Source: Streptomyces cavernicola (GTDB lineage: Bacteria > Actinomycetota > Actinomycetes > Streptomycetales > Streptomycetaceae). From it: a DNA stretch of 64,000 nucleotides. The translations under genes and the position numbers were made by a program. This document shows, piece after piece, positions 8,321 to 18,211 of the stretch; position 1 is the first letter of the stretch; each line of letters begins with the position of its first letter. The stretch covers positions 62,001 to 126,000 of the forward strand of contig NZ_JASCIQ010000003.1 of assembly GCF_029968035.1 (NCBI RefSeq). Direction: 5' to 3'. A model generated the notes under the pieces. It did no database searches, was not told the origin of the DNA, and saw only the letters and a program-made list of their open reading frames with translations.

Positions 8321-9259
8321 TCAGACCTTCTTGGCGATCCCGGGCCCAGCGGCGCCATCGGAGCCCTTGTCCGAAGGATTGTCATCGGAAGCCTCACCGT
8401 CGGAAGCCGACGACGACGGCTCGTCGTCATCCGGATCCCCCGGCTCCACGATCTCCTCCCGCCCCGGCCGCAGCTTCGCCGAAACCACCATGTACGCCAC
8501 CGCAAGCAGGAAGACCAGGATCGACGTCCAGACGTTCAGCCGAAGCCCGAGCACGTCGTCCATCTGCACGTCGTCCACGCGCATGTACTCGATCCAGCCG
8601 CGCCCCGCGCAGTACGCCGCGACGTACAGGGCGAACGCCCGGCCGTGGCCCAGCTTGAAGCGACGGTCGGCCCAGATGACGAGGACCGCGACGCCGACGC
8701 ACCACAGCGACTCGTACAGGAACGTCGGGTGGTACGTGCCCGGCACCCGGCCGCCGTCGACGCGGGTGATCTCCAGGGCCCACGGCAGGTCCGTGGCGCG
8801 GCCGTACAGCTCCTGGTTGAACCAGTTGCCCCAGCGGCCGATGGCCTGGGCGAAGGCGATGCCGGGGGCGACGGCGTCCGCGTACGCGGGGAGCGGGATG
8901 CCGCGGCGGCGGCAGCCGATCCAGGCGCCGAGCGCACCGAGCGCGATGGCGCCCCAGATGCCGAGGCCGCCCTCCCAGATCTTGAGGGCGTCGACCGGGT
9001 TGCGGCCCTCGCTGAAGTACAGCTCGTAGTCGGTGATGACGTGGTAGAGCCGTCCGCCGACGAGGCCGAAGGGCACCGCCCACACGGCGATGTCCGCGAC
9101 CGTCCCGGCACGGCCGCCGCGGGCGATCCACCGGCGGCCGCCGAGCCAGACGGCCACGAAGACGCCGATGATGATGCAGAACGCGTAGCCGCGCAGGGGG
9201 ATGCCGAAGGGGTCGATCTCACCCTTGGCCGGGCTGGGGATGAAGGCAAGGAGTTCCAT
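8321..9259 (-). CDS. lgt: prolipoprotein diacylglyceryl transferase
   Basis: 312 aa integral membrane enzyme. It transfers diacylglycerol from phosphatidylglycerol to the lipobox cysteine of prelipoproteins, the first step of lipoprotein maturation. Visible are the N-terminal hydrophobic segments (PLRGYAFCIIIGVFVAVWLG), GGRLYHVITDYE, and the Lgt signature GRWGNWFNQELYG. Several further membrane helices lead to a polar, Asp/Ser-rich C-terminal tail of about 50 residues that is longer than in enterobacterial Lgt. lspA, the next enzyme in the pathway, is at 51502-52203. The ATG at 9259 has a weak RBS. Confidence 0.95.
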   Translation of the reverse strand: MELLAFIPSPAKGEIDPFGIPLRGYAFCIIIGVFVAVWLGGRRWIARGGRAGTVADIAVWAVPFGLVGGRLYHVITDYELYFSEGRNPVDALKIWEGGLGIWGAIALGALGAWIGCRRRGIPLPAYADAVAPGIAFAQAIGRWGNWFNQELYGRATDLPWALEITRVDGGRVPGTYHPTFLYESLWCVGVAVLVIWADRRFKLGHGRAFALYVAAYCAGRGWIEYMRVDDVQMDDVLGLRLNVWTSILVFLLAVAYMVVSAKLRPGREEIVEPGDPDDDEPSSSASDGEASDDNPSDKGSDGAAGPGIAKKV

Positions 9260-9367
9260 GGCGGGGTCGACGCTACCGTGCCGGGCTTGCCGTACGGCAA
9301 TCCACCCGGTCTAACGGCTGCATAACAAGCGACGCCGAGGGTCCGGAGCGCCGACCCCGCGCGGCGG

Positions 9368-10144
9368 CTACTGCGCCTTCGCCTCGACCATCTGCTTGAG
9401 CTTGGCGGGCGTCAGCGGGTTCTTCTGGTCGCTGAAGATGTCCTTGCCGTCGAGCTGTACCGTCGGCGTGCCGCGGAAGCCGCCCTTCTGGAAGGCCTCG
9501 TTGGAGCGGGCCACCCAGCTGTCGTGCGCCCCGTCGTTCACGCACTTCTCGAACGTGGGGGTGTTGAGGCCTTCGACCTTGCCGGCGAGCTCCAGGAGCT
9601 TGTCGTTCTTGGCGAAGGCGTCGTCGGGCTCCGGCGGCTGGTTCTGGAAGAGCACGTCGTGGTACGGCGTGAACTTCCCGGCGTCCTGGGCGCAGGCCGC
9701 GGCGTTGGCGGCGCGGACGGAGCCCTCGCCGCCCATGTTCCCGTCGATGATCGTGGCGAGGTGGTACTCGACCTTCAGCTGGCCCTTGTCGACGAGCTGG
9801 TGGATCGTCTGCCGGTACATGTTCTCGAACTGGGCGCACGCCGGGCAGCGGAAGTCCTCCCAGATCGTGAGGGTCGACTTGGCGCTCTCCTTGCCGACCG
9901 GGATCGCGAGGCCGTCCTTGCCCATCGCCCCCTTCGGGGCCACGACCGGGCCCGCGGCGTCCTTCTCGTCCTTGCCCGCATTGGCGGCGATCACGCCGAT
10001 GACGGCGGCCAGGCCGAGGACCCCCACCACGGCGGCGGCCACGATCAGTGTGCGGCGGCGCCGCTCCTGCGCCTTCTGCTTCTCGCGCTCGATCGCCAGC
10101 CGTTCGCGGGCGGCGCGCTTTCCCTCACGGTTCTTCTCGCTCAC
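9368..10144 (-). CDS. membrane-anchored DsbA-like thioredoxin-fold protein
   Basis: 258 aa from the GTG at 10144 (V-S-E-K-N). A longer in-frame GTG at 10198 would add residues of no recognisable character. A strongly basic N-terminus (KRAARERLAIEREKQKAQERR) precedes one transmembrane segment (about 30-53). The exported domain carries the redox motif C-P-A-C in EDFRCPACAQF, and GGFRGTPTVQLDG contains the cis-Pro loop. Such proteins act outside the membrane in disulfide formation or reduction. A second protein of the same design is at 41279-42100. The gene lies between lgt and trpA, with no overlap. Confidence 0.85.
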   Translation of the reverse strand: MSEKNREGKRAARERLAIEREKQKAQERRRRTLIVAAAVVGVLGLAAVIGVIAANAGKDEKDAAGPVVAPKGAMGKDGLAIPVGKESAKSTLTIWEDFRCPACAQFENMYRQTIHQLVDKGQLKVEYHLATIIDGNMGGEGSVRAANAAACAQDAGKFTPYHDVLFQNQPPEPDDAFAKNDKLLELAGKVEGLNTPTFEKCVNDGAHDSWVARSNEAFQKGGFRGTPTVQLDGKDIFSDQKNPLTPAKLKQMVEAKAQ

Positions 10145-10262
10145 AACCCGCAAACGAACCGGGGAGGCATGAGCATGCCTCCCCGGTCCCAGGTCCACCC
10201 GTACGAGCGATGAGCCCGCCGGGCCGTTCTATGCGGGCCCTGTCGCTGCCCGCTGCGCCTCG

Positions 10263-11083
10263 CTACGCCTCCAGGCCGGCGCTGCGCACGCCCTGCGCCA
10301 GGTCGGCGGCGAGGATGCGGACCGCGTCGAGGCCCTCGGCCTCGTCCGGGGCGTCGAGCATGGCCTTGACGAAGGCCGAGCCGACGATGACGCCGTCCGC
10401 GAAGCCCGCGACCTCGGCGGCCTGCCGGGCGTTGGAGACGCCGAGGCCGACGCAGACCGGCAGGTCGGTGGTGGCGCGGGTGCGCCGCACCAGGTCGGCG
10501 GCCTGGCTGCCGACCGACTCGCGGGTGCCGGTGACGCCCATCAGGGACGCCGCGTACACGAAGCCCGAGCCGGCCGCCGTGATGGTGGCGAGGCGGGCGT
10601 CCTTGCTGCTGGGCGCGACGACGAACACGGTGCCGAGACCGTGCTTGTCCGCGTGCTCCCGCCACAGGCCGGACTCCTCGACGGGTAGGTCGGGCAGGAT
10701 GCACCCGGCGCCGCCCGCCTCGGCGAGCTCGGCGGCGAACCGCTCGACGCCGTAGCGGTCGACGGGGTTCCAGTACGTCATGACGAGGATCGGCTTGCCG
10801 GTCGCGGCGTGCGCCTCGCGGACCGTGCGGAGCACGTCCTTGATCTTGACGCCGCCGCGCAGCGCGATGTCGTCGGCGGTCTGGATGACCGGGCCGTCGA
10901 GCACCGGGTCGCTGTGCGGCAGGCCGATCTCCACGACGTCGGCCCCGGACTCCAGGACCGCCTTGGCCGCCGCGATGCCACCGTCGACGGTCGGGAAGCC
11001 GGCCGGCAGGTACGCGACGAGCGCGGCCCGGCCCTCGGCCTTGGCGCCGGCGAGGGTCTCGCTCAACAGCCGTACGTTCCCGC

Positions 11084-11087
<4 letters not shown>
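10263..11087 (-). CDS. trpA: tryptophan synthase alpha subunit
   Basis: 274 aa. It cleaves indole-3-glycerol phosphate and channels indole to TrpB. The active-site segment reads [19 protein letters not shown], which holds the catalytic Glu and Asp, and [16 protein letters not shown] forms the phosphate-binding C-terminal loop. The GTG start overlaps the trpB stop (GTGA), so translation is coupled in the order trpB-trpA. It is the last gene of the trpC-trpM-trpB-trpA operon. Confidence 0.97.
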
Positions 11088-12373
<1,286 letters not shown>

Positions 12374-12411
12374 GTGCGACATGCTCCTAGTGGGTACGCA
12401 AATCAGCCTGT

Positions 12412-12469
12412 CCGGCGCTTGAGGACGAGCCGTTCAGGCGATCAAGGGGGTCCGGGGGCTTGCCCCCGG
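12412..12469. repeat. dispersed intergenic repeat plus 8-bp hairpin inside the trp operon
   Basis: The core CCGGCGCTTGAGGACGAG (12412-12429) matches copies near 8235, 20568 and 47272. Beside it, CCGGGGGC-tt-GCCCCCGG (12452-12469) forms a perfect 8-bp stem directly abutting the trpM stop codon. The position between trpM and trpB suggests partial termination, RNA processing or mere repeat insertion; the sequence cannot decide which. Confidence 0.7.
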
Positions 12470-12646
12470 TTACGGGAAGGGGCGGGGCTGGGGAAGAGAC
12501 CCCGTCGCCCCGCGCCATCGCATCCCGTTGACCTGGCCCGGCTCATCGCCGATCACGTACCGCACCCGGCGCCCGTGCACACGCCGCGCCGGCGCCCGGC
12601 AGCCGCGAGGGCGGCAACCGGGTCCGAGGCGGGCGGCGATGGGCAT
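12470..12646 (-). CDS. trpM: small basic protein of the trp operon (TrpM/TrpX-like)
   Basis: 58 aa, beginning MPIAARLGPGC and containing the block RRVRYVIGDEPGQVNGMRWR (residues 26-45). The ATG at 12646 lies 10 bp after the trpC stop, and a GGAG is about 14 bases upstream, overlapping the trpC end. A small gene in this position (trpX, later trpM) is known in Streptomyces coelicolor, where it was reported to modulate tryptophan biosynthesis. The position and the conserved-looking arginine-rich core match my memory of that protein. It is cysteine- and arginine-rich with no signal peptide or membrane segment, so it is probably cytoplasmic. Confidence 0.75.
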   Translation of the reverse strand: MPIAARLGPGCRPRGCRAPARRVHGRRVRYVIGDEPGQVNGMRWRGATGSLPQPRPFP

Positions 12647-12656
12647 GGCGGTGGGT

Positions 12657-13466
12657 TCAGCTCCGCCCGTGCCGCAGCGCGGGGTGCTCGCCCGCGGCCA
12701 CCAGGTCGACGACGGCGGCCTTCGGGTCCTTGCCCGTCACGAGGGACTCGCCCACGAGCACCGCGTCCGCGCCGTCGTTGGCGTACGCGATCAGGTCGTG
12801 CGGGCCGCGCACTCCGGACTCGGCGATCCGCACGATGTGCGGCGGGATCTCCGGGGCCACGCGGGTGAAGGTCGAGCGGTGGACCTTCAGCGTCTTGAGG
12901 TCACGGGCGTTCACACCGATGATCTTCGCGCCCGCGGCCACCGCCCGCTCGACCTCCTCCTCGTCGTGCACCTCGACGAGCGGCGTGAGCCCGATGGACT
13001 CGGCGCGCTCGATGAGGGAGACGAGCGCCTCCTGGTCGAGGGCGGCGACGATCAGCAGGACGAGGTCGGCGCCGTACGCCCGCGCCTCCCACAGCTGGTA
13101 CGCCGTGACGATGAAGTCCTTGCGCAGGACGGGGATGTCGACCTTGGCGCGGACGGCCTCCAGGTCGGCGAGCGAGCCGCCGAAGCGGCGCTGCTCGGTG
13201 AGGACGGAGATGACGGCGGCGCCGCCCGCCTCGTAGTCGGCGGCGAGGCCGGCCGGGTCGGCGATCGCGGCGAGCGCGCCCTTGGACGGGCTGGAGCGCT
13301 TGACCTCGCAGATCACCTTGACGCCGTCGCCGCGCAGGGCGGCCACTCCGTCCTTGGCCTGCGGTGCCTTCGCCGCTCGCTCCTTGAGCTCGTCGAGGCT
13401 GACGCGCGCCTGCCGCTCGGCGAGGTCCTCTCGCACGCCTTCGATGATCTCGTCGAGCACACTCAC
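12657..13466 (-). CDS. trpC: indole-3-glycerol-phosphate synthase
   Basis: 269 aa TIM-barrel enzyme that converts carboxyphenylamino-deoxyribulose phosphate to indole-3-glycerol phosphate. Motifs are [15 protein letters not shown] (catalytic Lys and phosphate region), [33 protein letters not shown], and VAESGV-type IAESGVRG near the C-terminus. The GTG at 13466 has a GGAAGGGGG RBS about nine bases upstream. It is first in the trpC-M-B-A unit. Its substrate comes from the TrpF activity expected of PriA (21853-22581), since no trpF is present. Confidence 0.96.
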   Translation of the reverse strand: MSVLDEIIEGVREDLAERQARVSLDELKERAAKAPQAKDGVAALRGDGVKVICEVKRSSPSKGALAAIADPAGLAADYEAGGAAVISVLTEQRRFGGSLADLEAVRAKVDIPVLRKDFIVTAYQLWEARAYGADLVLLIVAALDQEALVSLIERAESIGLTPLVEVHDEEEVERAVAAGAKIIGVNARDLKTLKVHRSTFTRVAPEIPPHIVRIAESGVRGPHDLIAYANDGADAVLVGESLVTGKDPKAAVVDLVAAGEHPALRHGRS

Positions 13467-13680
13467 GCGAGCGGCCCCCTTCCCTGACGGCTAAGCGAGC
13501 TGACTGCACCGGGTCCTGCGGATCCGGTGGGGCACTGCCCTGCCGGAGTGGTCGCGCCGGGGGCGCAATCCGGTAGGCACTGCGATGGTATCCGGACAGT
13601 GGCCGCGGCTCCGCATCGGCGGGACCGCGGTCCCACTACCTGGACGTGCGCCGCGGAGCGCGGCCTGTTCCGGAGGGTGT

Positions 13681-14226
13681 TCACGGCGCGAGCCAGGCGC
13701 CGAAGGGCAGGTTGCGGACCACGCTGAACACGGCGAGTACCGCGCCGATCGTCCACAGCTGCGCGCCGCTCGGATTCAGCCGCCAGGCGCGGCCGCGGGC
13801 CGAGGCGACGGTCCACGCGACCCAGCCGATGCCGAAGACCACGTACCCGACGACGGCCGCCGCGTTGGCGCCGATCGCGGTGAGCAGGTCGCCGTGGATG
13901 AACGCATGCGCACTGCGGAGCCCGCCGCAGCCGGGACAGAGGATCCCGGTGAGCGCGAGCAGCGGGCAGGTCGGGTAGTGACCGGGCTCGTTGGGATCGA
14001 CCGAGCCGACGTACGCGAAGGCCGCGGCGACCGAGCCGAGCACGCCGACCGGCACGAGCAGCCGCTTGGCCACGGCCCGCGGACGCATGTCGGGCGCCGA
14101 CTGCCCGGGGGCGTGCGGCTGCGACTGCCGGGAGGCGTGCGACTCCTGGGGTCCGTGCGACTGCCGGGGGGTGTGCGGGTCCGACTCCTGGGGGGCGTGC
14201 GGGGCTGCGGTGGGTTCTGCGGTCAC
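13681..14226 (-). CDS. DUF2752 family membrane protein
   Basis: 181 aa. The first ~45 residues are Pro/Gln/His/Ser-rich with a repeated PQES/RQS pattern and look disordered. The membrane part follows, with the family hallmark ILCPGCGGLRSAHAFIHGD (CPGCG plus R and H), flanked by about four hydrophobic segments. DUF2752 proteins are of unknown function, and the cysteine pair might bind metal or be redox active. It lies upstream of trpC on the same strand with a 214-bp gap, so co-transcription is uncertain. A strong terminator separates it from the hisI-trpE operon. Confidence 0.8.
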   Translation of the reverse strand: MTAEPTAAPHAPQESDPHTPRQSHGPQESHASRQSQPHAPGQSAPDMRPRAVAKRLLVPVGVLGSVAAAFAYVGSVDPNEPGHYPTCPLLALTGILCPGCGGLRSAHAFIHGDLLTAIGANAAAVVGYVVFGIGWVAWTVASARGRAWRLNPSGAQLWTIGAVLAVFSVVRNLPFGAWLAP

Positions 14227-14424
14227 CCCCGCATTCTGCCTTGCCGCCGAGGACCGCGCCCGAGGACGTCCTTACCTGGCACGGGACTTGTGGCGGGACT
14301 TGTGGCCGGCCGGCTCGGGGCCTTCGGCCCGGCCGCGGTCGGCGGTACGGGGCAATGGTGGAGGTGCGTCCGTACGGGCGCACTGCGCGGATGCCCGGGG
14401 ACGGACGGGTTCGCGGGCGGAAGG

Positions 14425-14467
14425 CGAGAAGGGGCGGAACCGGTTTTCCCGGTTCCGCCCCTTCTCG
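14425..14467. terminator. perfect 19-bp stem terminator
   Basis: A 19-nt arm (14425-14443) and its exact complement (14449-14467) enclose the loop TTTTC. It sits 25 bp beyond the stop of the HGxxPAAW gene, so it should end the minus-strand operon hisI-trpE-TIGR02234-HGxxPAAW. It isolates that operon from the DUF2752 and trpC genes. Confidence 0.9.
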
Positions 14468-14491
14468 TGGGGTCCTGCGCTTCGAGGAGGC

Positions 14492-14761
14492 TCAGCCCTC
14501 GGCGCTCGCCACCGCCTCGGCGCGCGGCGTCACGTCGGCGCGCGGCGACACCACCACGTGGTGTGCCGTCTTCGGCTGGCCCAGGCCCGCGGCGCGCATG
14601 GCCATGCCGACCACACCGCCCAGGGCGACGACGACCATGCCGCCCCAGAAGCCGAGCGGCTGGTTCATCACCATGAAGGCACCGCTGATGCAGAAGCCGA
14701 TGAACGCGATGATGACGCCGGTCCAGGCGGCCGGGGTGTGTCCGTGGCTGCTGCCCGCCAT
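14492..14761 (-). CDS. HGxxPAAW family small membrane protein
   Basis: 89 aa. The N-terminus MAGSSHGHTPAAW carries the motif that names this actinobacterial family. Two hydrophobic segments follow (about 13-33 and 37-58), then a polar tail. The ATG at 14761 has GAGGAG about six bases upstream; upstream in-frame extensions are not needed. It is the last gene of the hisI-trpE operon, 125 bp after the TIGR02234 gene. The function is unknown, and the constant linkage to trpE is the main clue. Confidence 0.85.
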   Translation of the reverse strand: MAGSSHGHTPAAWTGVIIAFIGFCISGAFMVMNQPLGFWGGMVVVALGGVVGMAMRAAGLGQPKTAHHVVVSPRADVTPRAEAVASAEG

Positions 14762-14886
14762 GACTTGCTCCTCGTTTGCTGAAAGTCGAACGCTCTGACC
14801 CATTGTATGGACCGCCGCGCGGCTGCTTCTCCCAGGCTCCTGAACCGTGGGCAACCTCACCCGCCGCTGGCCCGGCCGAGGCCCTG

Positions 14887-15525
14887 CTAGTTCGTGGGGT
14901 CCTCGCCCCGGTCGAGCGCCTTCCACAGGTCCTCGGGCCGGTCCGGGTCGGTCTTGGCGGCCTTGCCGTGGCCCGCGCCCCGCTCGTACCTGCCGGACAT
15001 CGCGGGCCAGCTCCCGCCGAAGCGCAGCGCGAGCGCGCCCGCGAGCAGCAGCAGGAGGCCGCCGGCCGCGGCCACGAACGGCCAGGGCGTGAACGTGACG
15101 GCGTCGATCGTGGCGCCGGCCTGGCCGCTGGCCGTGGCCGCCTTCTCGTCGAGGGCGGCGGAGTCCTGCGCGCCGAGCAGTGCCGCGGCGATGGTGCCCG
15201 CGCCGCTGAGGGCGAGCAGCGCCGAGACCAGGACCCGGCCGGTGCGGCGGACCGCGAAGACGGCGACGAGCGCGGCGAGGCCGACGATGGCGAGCGCGGC
15301 GGGCACGCCCGTCACATCGCTGCCCTTGGCGACCTGGTGCAGGGCGCCGCCCGCCGTGGCGGCGTCACCCTCGGCCCAGGTCTGCCGGGAGGCGAGCAGG
15401 GCGACCGCTGCGCCGAGCGCGCCGAGCAGCAGGGCTGCGGCGAGGCTGCGCCGGGCGGCGGGAGCCTTGGTCCGCCGGGATTCTGCGCGGGGCTGGGGTA
15501 CGGCTGCGGAAGTCACGTCTTCCAC
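14887..15525 (-). CDS. Trp-biosynthesis-associated membrane protein (TIGR02234)
   Basis: 212 aa with four hydrophobic segments and a polar, charged C-terminus. The GTG start shares its first base with the trpE stop (TAGTG), so it is translationally coupled to trpE. The length, four-helix layout and position right after trpE match the actinobacterial 'Trp operon conserved hypothetical' family (Trp_oprn_chp). The biochemical role is unknown; transport or sensing of an aromatic compound is a guess from context. Confidence 0.85.
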   Translation of the reverse strand: MEDVTSAAVPQPRAESRRTKAPAARRSLAAALLLGALGAAVALLASRQTWAEGDAATAGGALHQVAKGSDVTGVPAALAIVGLAALVAVFAVRRTGRVLVSALLALSGAGTIAAALLGAQDSAALDEKAATASGQAGATIDAVTFTPWPFVAAAGGLLLLLAGALALRFGGSWPAMSGRYERGAGHGKAAKTDPDRPEDLWKALDRGEDPTN

Positions 15526-17039
15526 TATCCCTCACGGCCTCCGCGATCACTCAGGCGGTTGGCGCTGTGCACCGCGCGCAGTACGGCAGCCGCCTTGTTC
15601 CGGCATTCGGTGTCCTCGGCGACCGGGTCGGAGTCAGCGACGACGCCCGCTCCCGCCTGCACGTACGCCGTGCCGTCGCGGAGCAGTGCCGTACGGATCG
15701 CGATGGCGGTGTCGGAGTCGCCCGCGAAGTCGAGGTATCCCACGCAGCCGCCGTAGAGGCCGCGGCGGGAGGGCTCCAGCTCATCGATGATCTGCATGGC
15801 GCGCGGCTTGGGGGCGCCGGAGAGCGTGCCCGCGGGGAAGCAGGCGGTGAGGACGTCGAACGCGGTGCGGCCGTCGGCGACCTGGCCGGTGACCGTGGAG
15901 ACGATGTGCATCACGTGGGAGTACTTCTCGATCGACATGAAGTCGACGACCTCCACGGAGCCGGGGGCGCAGACCCGCCCCAGGTCGTTGCGCCCGAGGT
16001 CGACCAGCATCAGGTGCTCGGCGCGCTCCTTGGGGTCGGCGAGGAGCTCGTCGGCGAGGGCCTGGTCCTGCTGCGGGGTGGCGCCGCGCGGCCGGGTGCC
16101 GGCGATGGGGTGCAGCATGGCCCGGCCGTCCTCGACCTTGACGAGGGCCTCGGGCGAGGAGCCCACGACGTCGAAGCCGTCGAACCGGAAGAGGTACATG
16201 TACGGCGAGGGGTTGGTGGCGCGCAGGACGCGGTAGACGTCCAACGCGCTTGCCGTGCAAGGGGTTTCGAAGCGCTGCGAGGGCACGACCTGGAAGGCCT
16301 CGCCGGCCCGGATGCGCTCCTTGATGTCCTCGACGGCGTCCTGGTAGTCGGCGCCGCCCCACAGGGCCGTGAACTCGGGCAGCGCGGCGTCGGGCAGCGC
16401 GGAGGGGTGCTGCGCGACGGGCCGGGCGAGGTCGGCCTCCATGGCGTCGAGGCGGGCGACCGCGTCGGCGTAGGCCTCGTCGACGCCGGTGTCCAGGTCG
16501 TTGTGGTTGACGGCGTTGGCGATGAGCAGGACCGAGCCGTCCCAGTGGTCGAGCACGGCGAGGTCGCTGGTGAGCAGCATCGTCAGCTCGGGCAGCTTCA
16601 GGTCGTCCCGCTCGCCGGGGCCGATCTTCTCCAGGCGGCGCACGATGTCGTACCCGAGATAGCCGACCATGCCGCCGGTGAACGGGGGCATCCCGTCGTC
16701 GGGCAGGTCGCGCGGGGTGTGCAGGGCCTCGACGGTGGCGCGCAGCGCCTTCAGCGGGTCGCCCTCGGTGGGGACGCCGACGGGGGCGCCGCCCAGCCAG
16801 TGCGCCTGGCCGTCCCGCTCGGTGAGGGTGGCGGAGCTGCGGACGCCGACGAAGGAGTACCGGGACCAGGATCTGCCGTTCTCCGCGGACTCCAGGAGGA
16901 ACGTGCCGGGGCGCTCGGCGGCCAGTTTGCGGTACAGGCCGACCGGGGTGTCGCCGTCGGCCAGGAGTTTGCGGCTGACGGGGATGACGCGGCGGTCGGC
17001 CGCGAGCTTGCGGAAGGTGTCGAGATCCATGCGATCCAT
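15525..17039 (-). CDS. trpE: anthranilate synthase component I
   Basis: 504 aa. It converts chorismate to anthranilate with ammonia supplied by TrpG, which is not encoded nearby. The chorismate-binding half is clear: [61 protein letters not shown] and [12 protein letters not shown]. The N-terminal half holds the usual Trp-feedback region, with [11 protein letters not shown] 17039 (M-D-R-M-D-L) is 11 bp from the hisI stop; the ATG at 17030 is an alternative start. No leader peptide or attenuator lies directly upstream because hisI is there. Confidence 0.96.
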   Translation of the reverse strand: MDRMDLDTFRKLAADRRVIPVSRKLLADGDTPVGLYRKLAAERPGTFLLESAENGRSWSRYSFVGVRSSATLTERDGQAHWLGGAPVGVPTEGDPLKALRATVEALHTPRDLPDDGMPPFTGGMVGYLGYDIVRRLEKIGPGERDDLKLPELTMLLTSDLAVLDHWDGSVLLIANAVNHNDLDTGVDEAYADAVARLDAMEADLARPVAQHPSALPDAALPEFTALWGGADYQDAVEDIKERIRAGEAFQVVPSQRFETPCTASALDVYRVLRATNPSPYMYLFRFDGFDVVGSSPEALVKVEDGRAMLHPIAGTRPRGATPQQDQALADELLADPKERAEHLMLVDLGRNDLGRVCAPGSVEVVDFMSIEKYSHVMHIVSTVTGQVADGRTAFDVLTACFPAGTLSGAPKPRAMQIIDELEPSRRGLYGGCVGYLDFAGDSDTAIAIRTALLRDGTAYVQAGAGVVADSDPVAEDTECRNKAAAVLRAVHSANRLSDRGGREG

Positions 17040-17050
17040 GTCGGCCGACC

Positions 17051-17431
17051 CTACTGACCGGCGGTGCCGGGCTGTTCCACCGGCGTGCTGACCAGCAGCA
17101 CATCGGCGTCGAAGCAGGTGCGCGCGCCGGTGTGGCAGGCGGCGCCGACCTGGTCGACCTGGACGAGGACGGTGTCGGCGTCGCAGTCGAGGGCGACGGA
17201 CTTGACGTGCTGGAAGTGGCCGGAGGTGTCGCCCTTCACCCAGTACTCCTGACGGCTGCGGGACCAGTACGTGCAGCGGCCGGTGGTGAGGGTGCGATGC
17301 AGCGCCTCGTCGTCCATCCAGCCGAGCATCAGCACTTCGCCGGTGTCGTACTGCTGGGCGATGGCGGGGACGAGTCCGTCGGCGCTGCGCTTGAGGCGGG
17401 CGGCGATGGCGGGGTCGAGGTTGCTGCTCAT
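17051..17431 (-). CDS. hisI: phosphoribosyl-AMP cyclohydrolase
   Basis: 126 aa. It hydrolyses phosphoribosyl-AMP in the third step of histidine synthesis. The family motif [14 protein letters not shown] followed by [12 protein letters not shown] provides the Asp and Cys metal ligands; [16 protein letters not shown] binds substrate. It is the single-domain HisI without a HisE fusion. The ATG at 17431 lies six bases after a CACAAT -10-like box, so the mRNA is probably leaderless. It heads the operon with trpE, apart from the main his operon. Confidence 0.96.
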   Translation of the reverse strand: MSSNLDPAIAARLKRSADGLVPAIAQQYDTGEVLMLGWMDDEALHRTLTTGRCTYWSRSRQEYWVKGDTSGHFQHVKSVALDCDADTVLVQVDQVGAACHTGARTCFDADVLLVSTPVEQPGTAGQ

Positions 17432-17437
17432 GGGCCC

Positions 17438-17443
17438 ATTGTG
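17438..17443 (-). promoter_or_regulatory. -10 box of a probable leaderless promoter for hisI-trpE
   Basis: CACAAT on the minus strand lies six bases before the hisI ATG, with no ribosome-binding site between. That spacing puts transcription start at or near the start codon. Confidence 0.55.
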
Positions 17444-17550
17444 CCGGGTTGCACGGAGGGTGCGGCACGTTGTCCACAGGGTGAGCGCTGCGGTCGTACT
17501 AATGCCGGGTCGCTGTGGAGAACCGGTGGGCAGGGTCCCGGACGCGGGCT

Positions 17551-17556
17551 TAGCCT
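17551..17556 (+). promoter_or_regulatory. -10 box of a probable leaderless promoter for the DinB-like gene
   Basis: TAGCCT lies six bases before the ATG at 17563, with no ribosome-binding site. This is the usual leaderless arrangement in Streptomyces. Confidence 0.55.
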
Positions 17557-17562
17557 TGCCGT

Positions 17563-18198
17563 ATGTCGACCCATGCCAAGCGTGAACGGCTGCTCCTGGC
17601 GGACCTGTTGGAGGCGGCGGGCCCCGAGGCGCCCACTCTGTGCGAGGGCTGGACGGCCCGGGATCTGGCCGCCCATGTGGTGGTGCGCGAGCGGCGTCCG
17701 GACGCCGCGGGCGGCATCCTCGTCAAGGCTCTGGCCGACCGCCTGGAGCGGGTGATGGCGGAGTTCACGGAGAAGCCGTACGAGGAGCTGATCCAGCTGC
17801 TCCGCACGGGCCCGCCGCGGTTCTCGCCATATGCGTTGAAGCAGTTGGACGAGGCGGCGAACGCGGTGGAGTTCTATGTGCACGCCGAGGACGTGCGCCG
17901 GGCGCAGGAGGACTGGAGTCCGCGGGAGCTCGACCCGGTGTTCGCGGACGGGCTGTGGACGCGTCTGGAGCGGATGGCCCGGGTGCTCGGCCGCAACGCG
18001 CCGACGGGTCTGGTGCTGCGCCGCCCCGACGGCCGGACGGTGGTGGCGCACCGCGGCACCCCGGTGGTGACGGTCACCGGGGAGCCTGGCGAGCTGACGA
18101 TGTTCCTGTTCGGCCGGCAGGACCACGCGCGCGTGGAGCTGGAGGGCGACAAGGAGGCCATCGAACTCCTCCACGGCGCCAAGCAGTTGGGCCTCTGA
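17563..18198 (+). CDS. TIGR03085 family DinB/mycothiol-isomerase-like protein
   Basis: 211 aa. It belongs to the DinB-fold group related to mycothiol-dependent maleylpyruvate isomerases. [21 protein letters not shown] carries the conserved Trp-x2-DLAAHV metal-site histidine, and [15 protein letters not shown] supplies the second histidine region. The four-helix metal-binding part is followed by a beta-rich C-terminal segment (from about residue 140) seen in TIGR03085. The function is unproven, and thiol-dependent detoxification is a family-level guess. It ends 13 bp from the convergent P450 gene. Confidence 0.8.
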   Translation: MSTHAKRERLLLADLLEAAGPEAPTLCEGWTARDLAAHVVVRERRPDAAGGILVKALADRLERVMAEFTEKPYEELIQLLRTGPPRFSPYALKQLDEAANAVEFYVHAEDVRRAQEDWSPRELDPVFADGLWTRLERMARVLGRNAPTGLVLRRPDGRTVVAHRGTPVVTVTGEPGELTMFLFGRQDHARVELEGDKEAIELLHGAKQLGL

Positions 18199-18211
18199 GA
18201 GGCAGGGGGTC

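Noticed and set aside
13621..13634. GGGACCGCGGTCCC palindrome downstream of the DUF2752 gene
   Set aside because: A 14-bp all-GC palindrome is not rare in this composition. There is no T-run, promoter alignment or second copy to support a function.
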